From the NCBI RefSeq assembly GCF_000234665.1, contig NC_018308.1, forward strand, positions 374,818 to 438,817: a DNA stretch of 64,000 bases, in the 5' to 3' direction. The first letter of the stretch is position 1. Each line of letters begins with the position of its first letter. Positions 32,084-41,800 of the stretch are shown here, piece after piece. The stretch is from Leishmania mexicana MHOM/GT/2001/U1103 (lineage: Eukaryota > Euglenozoa > Kinetoplastea > Trypanosomatida > Trypanosomatidae). The notes beneath the pieces are model-generated. The model had not been told where the DNA came from, ran no database searches, and saw only the letters and a list, made by a program, of their open reading frames with translations. Position numbers and translations under genes: made by a program.

Positions 32084-33019
32084 TTAGCTCCACCCCATCG
32101 GCGGATACATGCCGGTGGTCGTCATCGTCGCTGTGTTCATCGCCATGGGGTCCATTGTACTAGCCGGGCGGTGGGCACCTTCATCGTCGACGACAAGCGA
32201 CGTCGTTGGGTTTGTCGTCTTGATCTCGTCCATGCGCGAGAACTGAATGTCGAGGGTGAACGTGATGGTCTCGCCGAGGGTGACAGGCTGGCCCTGCAAA
32301 ATATTCTTCACGTGCTCGGCGGACTCGCGAGCGTCGAACTGGACGAGCGCCTGAACGCGGTTGTGGTTCCATTGACTGCTCTCGTTCTTGGGCAGCACCA
32401 CGATGCGCTCCACGGTGCCGTAGCTAGCAAATATCTGGTACACGATCTCTGGCGTAATGTGCGCCGCGGCAGACACGTCATACTGCGTGTTGAACATCGA
32501 CACCAGAAGGGTGCGAGTCGCGTGCTGCGTGGCCGTAAGGTTTTGGTGGGTGCTAAAACGAATGTACACGCGGCGGCCATCGATTTCCGCGTAGCCGGGC
32601 TCCTTAAAGAAGTCCACCAGCTGCTCAGCGCTCTTGGGGCTCTTCATCTCAATAAGGGCCTGGTTCATCTGGCGCAGCATCACGATGTGCTTGATGTCGC
32701 CAAAGTTCTGGGCCAGATTCTGAATGCTAAGCTGTGTCACTTCGGGCGTCACGTTGCGCATGTGAATGACGGAGCTGGTGTTGCCAACCTCGTTGTTTCG
32801 TGGCCGCGGCTGCGTCTGCGGCATGGCTTGACCTTGGGCCGGGCCCTGACCTTGGTGCTGCTGCACCGAGCCCGGCGGCATCCCGTTCTGGTAAGGAGGC
32901 GCGTAGTTGGGCACCACCGACACACCAGTGGACATGGGAGGCGACAACACGCCAGGCTGGTAGGACATCATGTTGGGCTGGCCGTACATTTGACCGGGCA
33001 CGAACTCCTGGCCGTACAT
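32084..33019 (-). CDS. DRBD3: Polypyrimidine-tract-binding protein PTB1/DRBD3, two RRM domains (311 aa)
   Basis: In trypanosomes this protein binds CU-rich RNA and affects trans-splicing and the stability of a subset of mRNAs. Residues about 1-80 are a Met/Gln/Pro/Tyr-rich disordered region. A first PTB-type RRM spans roughly 82-155, with the SVIHMRNV strand and a later QALIEMKS strand. A second spans about 165-255, with TLLVSMFN and a QALVQFD strand. Both RNP motifs lack the usual aromatic pairs, as is typical of PTB/hnRNP-L RRMs. The frame extends three codons upstream only via a GTG, so ATG 33017-33019 is the start. FBPase is the next intact gene; I recall the same adjacency for T. brucei DRBD3, which supports the name. 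Confidence 0.9.
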   Translation of the reverse strand: MYGQEFVPGQMYGQPNMMSYQPGVLSPPMSTGVSVVPNYAPPYQNGMPPGSVQQHQGQGPAQGQAMPQTQPRPRNNEVGNTSSVIHMRNVTPEVTQLSIQNLAQNFGDIKHIVMLRQMNQALIEMKSPKSAEQLVDFFKEPGYAEIDGRRVYIRFSTHQNLTATQHATRTLLVSMFNTQYDVSAAAHITPEIVYQIFASYGTVERIVVLPKNESSQWNHNRVQALVQFDARESAEHVKNILQGQPVTLGETITFTLDIQFSRMDEIKTTNPTTSLVVDDEGAHRPASTMDPMAMNTATMTTTGMYPPMGWS

Positions 33020-33028
33020 GAGATGCAC

Positions 33029-34770
33029 GTGCCAGAGGACGAATAGCGACGAGGCTACGAGAGGCGCGAGCAGAAAGAGGAAGGCGGAGAGAACAAGTAC
33101 CAGCGCAGGTCAGAGTCACACGAGGGAGGGAGGAAGTCGAGCACGAATGGACGTCCTTCTGCTTACCATCAACAACAAAGGCAACGAACAGGAGCGCGTG
33201 GCAGGGAGACGTCCTTTGAGGGGGAGGAAAGGCGCAGGCGAGGGGGAGGTCGATCACGGACAAGCAACTCGTTGGCTGGCACGGAAGGGGAGAGGGGAAA
33301 AGCGGGAGAGGATGGTGAGGGAGGGGAGAGAGGGGGGCGCTAGTGTGGGTATAAGTGTCCGTAAATGTACGTTGTTGTACGAGGGGTGTGGAGGGAGGGA
33401 GGGAGGGAAGATGAAAGAGGGAAAAGACTTGTTGATGGCTGAGACCTCAGTCTATCAGTGGGATAGAAGGGGAGGGGAGGGTTAGGGGGTGGGAAGGAGG
33501 AGGAGGGGCGCTAGTGTGGGTGTAAGTGTGCGAGGGAGAGGGGAAAGGCGGAAGGAATAGGTGAGATGAGACACGGAAAGTGAGGACGCACAGTCACACG
33601 CGCACACGCAAACGAAAAGTCGGCAACACACAAGAATGAGAGGAGGAAAGTGTCGACGCCAGGCGAGTGCGAGATCGCAATACAGAGGAAGACGGAGAGA
33701 CAGAGAGGAAGGGAGAACACGGCGGCGACCAGAAGGGAGACGAGGGGAGATGTAACGTAGAACGCGCAAAGAGGAGGACGACGAGGAGGAAGGAGGTGTC
33801 GCGGGCGGCGGTGGAGAAGGGGGAAGCGAGCAACCACACACAAGAACACAGACGAACAAGTCAGACAAGAAAGAAAAAAAAACACAACGACGGCGAACGC
33901 ACAGAAACACGCAGACGTACAAAAGGAAAGCGCAACAAAACTCCGACACACGGCGAGAGAGTCGTGGGCAGAGAGAGACACACACAAACACTCGCGTGCA
34001 CACTTGTGGATGCGTCTCAAGAGCCAACACAACAACAAGAGAGATGGCAAGAGAGCGTCAAACAGTAAGATAGAGAGAGAAGGGTCCAGATGGAGGAGGG
34101 ATTACCGCGCGTTTTATTCCTTTGTTTTCCCGCTCTCCTTTCCCTTTTTATGTGCCCTTTACCCCTCTACTCTCTGTTGTTTATCTGTTCTTTGATTTAA
34201 TGCGTGTGTGTGTGTGTGTCGTTGATCTCCAGCAGACCACTTCCTGCGCTGCGGACGGAGGCTTTGAGAGGGTGTGGGGCGATTTGAGTGGGGGGAGGGG
34301 GACAGTGATCCTACGTGGTGTCGTAGTATCGGAGAGAGCGTGCGGGAGATATGGTGGAGTGATGAGCGCACACACACAGAAGGAGAAAAGGTGGCGAGCT
34401 TGGTAGTTACAGAAATGAGGAACAGGGGGGAGGAAGGGATGAATAGTGGTGGGAGAGAACTGAAACTTCTCCGCAAGTGAGTGTGTGTGTGTTGGGGGGT
34501 TGGGGTGGGGTGAGGGGTCCGTGCACGGGGAGAGAGAGGAAGGACAGCGAGGTGGGGAGGGGGGAAGTGGGGGGGGGGCCTACAGGAGAGCGTCACAGAC
34601 GGAGGTAGGGTGTAGGACCATTGCGTACAACGTGCACACACAGACACACATTAGTGTAGGCAGAGATACACGGAGAGCGTCGCTGACACACACGCCGCAT
34701 CCGCACGGAGGCGGCGGCAACTATGACTATTTGCCACATCGAAGAGTCTAGCCACGGAGAGGCGACACGA
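33029..34770. other. 5' flank of PTB1/DRBD3, no gene seen
   Basis: The plus strand is purine-rich from about 33.05 to 34.09 kb, giving a CU-rich sense strand. It then flips abruptly to an 80-base pyrimidine run at about 34118-34200 and returns to G-rich. Frames here are artefacts of this skew. Confidence 0.5.
33335..33529. repeat. Short direct repeat, about 25 bases, 170 bases apart
   Basis: The word ggggcgctagtgtgggt followed by (a/g)taagtgt occurs at 33335-33359 and again at 33505-33529. It looks like a small local duplication inside purine-rich sequence upstream of PTB1/DRBD3. Confidence 0.7.
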
Positions 34771-34779
34771 TAGTCAAAG

Positions 34780-35312
34780 ACAATGAAGAAAAAGAAGCTT
34801 TGCTGCCCTCTCTGACGTACTGTCACGCGCGTGCACGCAGAGGCGGTGCCGTGAATGTGTACTCCTATTTATGCCGTTTGCTTCTATACCCTCATGACGA
34901 GGGGTCCAACTCAGCGTGGTATCACAGGGCTCAGTGCCCGCTCTGCGAGGAAGCCAAGAAGGCCCCACCCTCAACTTCTGCCAATGCCCAACCACCTCTG
35001 GTGGTGACAGGGCTAGACCCCTACCGCCTAGGCAGGCCCAAAGCGGTGTGTCGCTACTCATGCCGGCGGTCAAGCGCTGGACGGCGCTGCGCCGGAGCGA
35101 GCTGCTGCGGTGAGCGGGTTTGCACCATTTATACAAGAGGCGAAGCGCCAGCGCGACGCGAGCGTATCCCACTCTGCCCTTGCAACGGACTGGTGGGGAG
35201 GGGGGAGGGGCGGAGGGAGAGCTGGAGTTTGAGGCAGAGGCCGTGCTCCCATGGCGGAGTCGGCGCATTGCTGTGCCACCTGTGCAAAGCTGCTCGGCAC
35301 CACGCGATGGGT
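34780..35312 (-). mobile_element. SIDER-like retroposon, copy 2 (about 0.53 kb)
   Basis: Begins (sense strand) at plus 35312 with the 113-base block shared with 25624-25736 and runs to about 34780, a length near that expected for Leishmania SIDER2 elements. It is in sense orientation, about 0.5 kb past the stop codon of the giant gene, so it should lie in that gene's 3' UTR, the usual SIDER2 location. Within it a frame reads a WTPRHEGIEANG-like string (about 34873-34908) resembling the RNase H motif of non-LTR elements; this may be a relic or chance. The far boundary is approximate. Confidence 0.55.
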
Positions 35313-35837
35313 CTGTGACAGGCGGGGTAGCGTGGAGCGTGGCCCATGTTCTAAAGCAGAGTGGACACGCTGGAAAAGAACCAAAGGGGAGGTCGACGGC
35401 TTCGGCGTACGCCACAGATGTCAGACCGTTTTCGGTTCGCGAAAAAGGAAAATAACGGCACTTTAGCACACGCTCAAGCACGTCGCACTTCCGCACCAAA
35501 GTCGTTCCTCTTCCCCCCTCCCCTCCCCGACGTCACAGTTACCAGGTACCCCGCCGCCCTGCTCAACAGCCGTGGGGGCCAATGTACAGCCGGGGAAGTG
35601 TCAAGGAGGAGAATATGGAGGGGAATCGCCAAGCCCATTCATGCGTGACTGTCACTGCGTGTGTTCAAGAAATAGGATGAAGGGGGAGGGGAGCTCAGAG
35701 AACCAGACGACCGAAAATAGCGACGCTATCATCACGAGCATAGGCGGTCATGATGTCAGCCACCGTTTTGCTGCCCCTCCCTGCTCGCTTCCTCTCTTAC
35801 GATCAATACAGCTCAGGTCACACTGACATGTGCGTGC

Positions 35838-38800
35838 TTACATAAAGAGCTCCTGCTCTAGCTGCTGCATGCGCTTAGCAATACTAGCGATGAGTCTGCT
35901 CTGCTGTCGATCCACAAACACATTACCAGTTGACCCACGACGTGAGGCCGGCGCAAAAGGCGCGCCCGGGGCAGGGACACAAGGCGTGGCTGCGGCTCCT
36001 TGGCGCACCTGTGCTGGGCTCGACGTCGCTCGGTACATGGCATAGCGGTCCTCATGCATGTGATGGCAGCGTCCCGGCGTCTGTGCGGATGGGGAAAAGC
36101 GTCGCACCGCAGCGGGAGGCCTGCGCGCCGGCGAGCGCGCCGGCATCCTGCGTAGAGGAGAAGCTGCTGCTCTCGCATGCGACGGAGCAGTGCTTACGTT
36201 ACGCCGGGTCTCATACCGACCGCCAGTTTCGATGAACAAACTGCCCAGATCACGCATCTGAGTGGCCACTCGCGGTGCACTCACGCAGGAAGGCATGATT
36301 TGTGGCGGATCAAGGGTTGTGCACTCCACTGTTTCACAGAGGTGCAGACTCGGCACCTCACCTCCGGCAGCCCGCTCAGCATGAAAACTCGCACTGGGCG
36401 GCAACGCCCCCTTCGGCGTCGCGGGCCGAAGCACTGTCGGCTCATCGATGGGGACAGAGGAAACGGAGGTGAACATGGAGGAGGCGCGCTGTGTTGCGTA
36501 TGAGACGACCGGTGCAGTGAGCACTGAAGCTGTGGGTGGTGGCACCCAGAGTGGCTGCGGCGGTTTCGCTGTCTGAGGCACCGAGGCAGAGCGCGACACC
36601 GATCCGAATGGGCTGCTCGACGGCAAGTGCTGGGTCCAGTCCTGTGGGAGCAGCGCCTCTCCTGCCGACCCCGCTGACGCCCCGGCCTGCGCTGTGAAGT
36701 GCAACGAGGATGGCGGCACCACGGCCGGGCTCGAAGTGAATGCTGCCAGCGACGCGGCAGGTGGAGCGTTTGCCGGTGAGCCCTCGACTGTATCGGTCAC
36801 GGAAAACTGTGACACCCACACACTCGAGGATCTCTTTGCGTCAGTAGTGTTTTTTTGCTCAACCCTCTGCGGTTGTTCCGCCAGCTGGCGCTCAATTTCA
36901 GCAGTGCGCTGGCGCATCGCCGATATCAGGGCGATTCCCTCCGCCGTCAGTGCCTCGGCTGTCTTGGTCCGCTCGTATCGCTCGATGACTTCACGCGTCT
37001 CTTTGACAGCCCTGTCCATGGCTTCGGCCGACGCACTACTTGCCATGAGCTCCGCGTTAAGTCGCTGTAGGTCGGACAAAATTTCTCGCATTCCTTCGTG
37101 CCTCCGCGTCGAGATGGCAGGGGGTAGCACTGGGGCGGCGGCTGCAGCCGTGGATGCAGCGGAGCCGCTCGTCGCCGCCCATGACACACCAACGCTCTCC
37201 CTTAGTTGCGGCGGCGTCTGGGTCGCACCGGTGGCAGTCACGCGTGACGGCGCTGTTTGAGAGGTGGCTGAAGCCACGGTGGGCACTGGCGGCGCCTCGC
37301 CACCGGCACGGGCGGCAGATAACTGCAACTCCAGGAGCTGGTGGTTGAGGGTGTGAAGCTCATTGCGTTGTTTGATAGAGTTCTGGAGAAGCTGCGCCTG
37401 CTCCACCGGGCTCAGTCCCTGGTGCTGCTGGAAAGCCGCGGTGGCGCTGCGGATGCTCTCCTCGACCCGTCGATAGAAGCCATCCTTTTCAGCCCTGCAT
37501 TTCTCAATAATAGCTTCAGCTTTCCGGATGAACTCCTCTTGCTGCTGGATCAACCGCGTTATCCCTGCAGTGTCGACGGCAGTTGTCGCCGCGGGGGCCG
37601 TGGAGGGGCGGTCCGCCGTCGGAGGTGCCGCAGCCGGAACAGATGCAGCCGTCGCGGCGTGTGAACGTGTGCTTCCCGTCTGTCGAGCCAACAGGTTGTC
37701 AGTGTAGCGGCGGAAGTCGCTCATTTGCGCAGGGCTCAGTACACTGGGGGTGCTTATGGGAAGAGTCGTTGGCGCCGGCAGTGGAGTCACGGTGGCCGGC
37801 GCGGGCGGCGCAGATGCGGTAGCGACGGGTGTCGCAAAACCGACATAGGGAAAGATGATCGCTTCCGCTGCTCGAGCGGGCACAGGTGCGCTCGCGGCGG
37901 TAGCCTGCAGGCTGGCAGCATCCACTGCTGGTGGAGCAGCGCCGGCGGGTGGGCGCGGCACTTGCGGATATGCATGCCCCGCCTCCACAAACCGCACCGG
38001 CTGCGCCGCCTCTGCTGCAGATGGCACTCGCGTGTCACGATGCTCGGGCTGTGCTGCCGCAGACTGCGAGGGGAGACGTACGAGCGGTTGAGGAGCTGGA
38101 AACACGCTCGTTGCAGGCAGTGGGGGCACCTTCAGCAAGGCACCCGCAGTGGCGCCGGCACCGGGGCGACTGGTGACCAACAGCGGCACCATGTCCCGTC
38201 CATCAACATAGCGGACGCGGTCGCCGTCTAATGTGCACAGCCGTACTCGCGACGCCTGCTGCCCCTTTGACGCGAAGGGAAAGGTCAACAGGGAGAACGG
38301 CGCCGCCAGTGAAGTTCGCGCAGACTGCGCGCGGAGCGTCGGCGGTTCCTCGGGGGGCTGCAGCCGAGCTGAAAAGCTCAGGAGAGCTGACCGCGCCGCA
38401 GTGGCTGTCGGCCCTTTCGCGGTGACCAGCGGCGACCGCACATACGGTGCAGTCGTTTCTTTCGCCGTCCGGCTCCACTGCACGCGTACTGGCGTGGCAT
38501 TGTCGGCAACCTCGCCTCGCCTCCCGGCTGAGCGGCCTCGGTAGTCGACGCGCATCGGCCGGCTGCAGCAGCGGCATCTCTTTCTTGCGCTGTGTTGCGC
38601 TTGCGAGCGGGCAACGGCATACCGGTGCTTGCAGAGGTGCAACTCCGAGTCACTCCAGCTGCTGCCGATACTCTCCGCTGCCGCATGACCGTCACCTCTC
38701 GTGTAGCAACGGCGGTGAAATGACTCGAGCGTGGCGACCGGGTCGACATAGTTGCTGGTCGATGTGGTGTACGTTGTGCCCGAGTCGGAGCTCTCGCCGT

Positions 38801-41800
38801 TGTCGTCGGCGGTGGCAGGAGGCGTGGAGGTGGCGGTGGCACACTCCACCTTTACATCAAACGCGCTAGGACGGCTTGGTGTCGTCTCTAGCGTGTCCCA
38901 CCACGCCACACTGGCTGGAGAGTACAGACAACTCCGCGCCGGGGCCGCCGGTGTAGCCGTCACCGCCACCGAAGCAGCAGCAGCAGCAGGAGGACCCGCG
39001 TTGGCGTCGCTGCTGGCTTGCCTCTTGGGCATCGTCTCACTAGTGCCCGTGCGCACCGCAGCCTCGGGCTCGGCGCTTAACGAGGGGAGCGGTGCAGATG
39101 TCGTTGTGTCTACAGAGGGTGCAACAGTCACCTGTGCATCCTCCTGCTGAGGTTTTGCGGCAAGATTTTCGGGGGTCGCGGTGGCTTCGCGCGGGGCCTC
39201 CTCATGCTGCTGGGCACGATCTACGCGCTGTTGCACACCGAGAGACGCGCCGTTGCTTTCCGCTGGTGTCGCGTCTGCCACTGCGTGCATCCGCACCGGA
39301 GGGCGCAATCGGTAGAGATGTGCATAGAGGGGAAGCGCGAGCTCCTCGGACAGCACCGGCGGCTGGTCTCCACCCTGTCCCGTCGTCGCCATTTCCGATG
39401 CCGCAAGCTGGATTCGAGCTAGGGTTGCCGCACAAGCACGATCAAGAGCACCGGGTACACGCTCCAGCGTCCACAGTACGTCGACCCAGGTGGAAGAAAA
39501 AAGGTGCTGTCGCTCTGGCAGCGAGTGCGAACGTGTCCAGCTGGGCAGCGACGCGTCGCGCTGGTGGGAAAAGATGAAGAAAGCAGTACTTGTCGATGGC
39601 GCCGGGCTACCGCCTTCCGTTGCGGCCGCTGCACTGTGGTGCTCTGCCTGGGCTGCGAGAGCGCCAACGGCAGACTCCGCCGCTGCGACAGCCCCCTGTA
39701 TATCCCCCCCTTCCGCTGGCGTTGTCGAAGACGCGCCACGGCTCTGCAGGGTGTCTAGTAGGCTGTAGAAGTCGCGCTTAAGAGTTGCGCTGCTGCTTTG
39801 GTGCACATTGGACAGCTGCATCAGGCGCACTAGGTACGGTGCCCAAGTTGGCTTGATGGCAGCTGCGTGCCTCACAGATGAGATAAACTTCCACTGGAAC
39901 CACTCGAGCGGCAACGGGCCGCCAGCCATCAGGTAGATGGTCTCCAGCACACCTTGGCAGTCCCTCACAGCGGCGTCGCTCGTCGTCCAACTAGTCGATT
40001 CAACGCTTACTGCCAGGCTCGTGTCTTCCTCTGCCGCCATTGAGCACTGCACGAGGCAAAAAATCCGGAAGCACAGCACGAGCGTGCGTGATACCATCGT
40101 CCCCTCGGTCGAAGCAGACGCCGCACTGGCGGTAGACGCCAATGAGATGCTGGCGGAGATGCGGTAGCTCTCGGCTACATCACGTACACGGTAGGGAGAC
40201 AGGGAGTCGATCTGGGCCCACAAGGCAGATGTCTGCGCCAGCGCCGCTTGCAGACGAATCCGACCCACGTCCGTCGCCTGCCAGTTGGCGTCCCTTCCTG
40301 CTTCACTATTCTTCGTCAAGACGCAGGCCGCCACTGCCGAGGCGTAATTCTGGATAGCGGCCAGCAGCAGCTCTGTCTGGTGGAAGAGGATGGTTACCAG
40401 CGCGGTGGTGCAAAACTCCTCAGAGAGGGTGCGCGAGAGACTCCGAAAAAAGGCGGCATCCACGCCGCGCTGCGCTGCACGCAACAGGTGGCAAAAAGTC
40501 GCCGTGATGGTGAAGGTGTCGCTGGCGCCATTGCGCAGCAGACTGGCAACCCATTCAGTGGAGGACTGCGTCAGCGTGGTGACGCACTTCTCAAACCAAG
40601 TTCGATTGCTGGAAAGCGGCGTCAACGCATCCATCGCGTGGCGCAGCACCGGAGAAAAGAGCTGCAGGAAGGCGTTCAGGCAATGCTGCCGCCTCCCAAT
40701 GCCTAGCGTGAGAAGTGCTACATCGGGCCGGAAGGACGCGTCAGCGGAGGAGACGGAGAGGAGATCGCCTGCCAAGCCCAGGGCAGTTTCGAACTCCCTC
40801 TGGCTCGCGAAAGTGTGCGGCTGGACCGCAACACACACGCCCTTCTGCGGTCGCTGGAGAGACACACGCAGCCCGCGCGCCTCGTCGGCGATTACAAACA
40901 CGCTGAGGTCTAGACAGCTCGCCACGAGCACGCATCCCATGCAGTGCACGCAGTCTGCCACATCGGCCTGAGACGCCACAACGCAGGTACCGTTCGAGAG
41001 GGTGTCGGTGTTCACCAAGCGCCGCACAATCTCCTCGGCTAAGGCCACCGGCGCAACGCCTGCCGCCAACCCATCAAGAACGTAGATCGCCTCTGCGGGA
41101 ACGGTCGGCGTCGGTGCGGCAATCACGTCTTGTGCCTCCGTCGACACCATAGCCCGGACACCATCACCCACGAGCGCCGCCCCGCTGGGAGAGGCGAAGC
41201 TGCTCTGCCGGTACGTGTCGGCCAGCTGCAGAAAGAACGCATCGGTGTACTGCAGTTCGTTGTCTCTGCCACGCTTCACGAGGGCTTTTTGGAGAAGGGA
41301 GGTGAGTACCCAGAGATAGCTCCACTCGGGCTCCAGGATCGGCTCGGCCATCTGCAGCAGCTGCTCGTACACGCGCTGGATCAGCATCACCTCCTGTTGC
41401 GAGGTACCCACGTATTGCAAGTGCGGCATGATATGGCGAAAGACCACATCCGGTAGGTCGTGGCGGTTAGCACGCGCAGAGAGCTGCTGCAACGACAGCA
41501 AACACAGACGCAGTGCTGCGGCTCCAACTTCAGCATCTCCCGCCGCGCCACAGCCAGCTGTCTCGCCGGTGCCTTCCACCGCCAGGTCGGGTGGTGCCGG
41601 CACCGTCTCGCCAAAACCAGCGGACGTTACGCGCAAGAACAGCCCGACAGTCCCGTTCGTGCAGAGAACCTCTGTTTGGTTTTTCAGAGGTATGAGCCGC
41701 GCTGGCAGTGTTATCGCTGTCTTCATTTTCTTGGACGACTTTTTCGCCAGTGGCACGGGAAGCATCAACATGGAGCAGTCCACGTCGTCGATGCTGAGCG

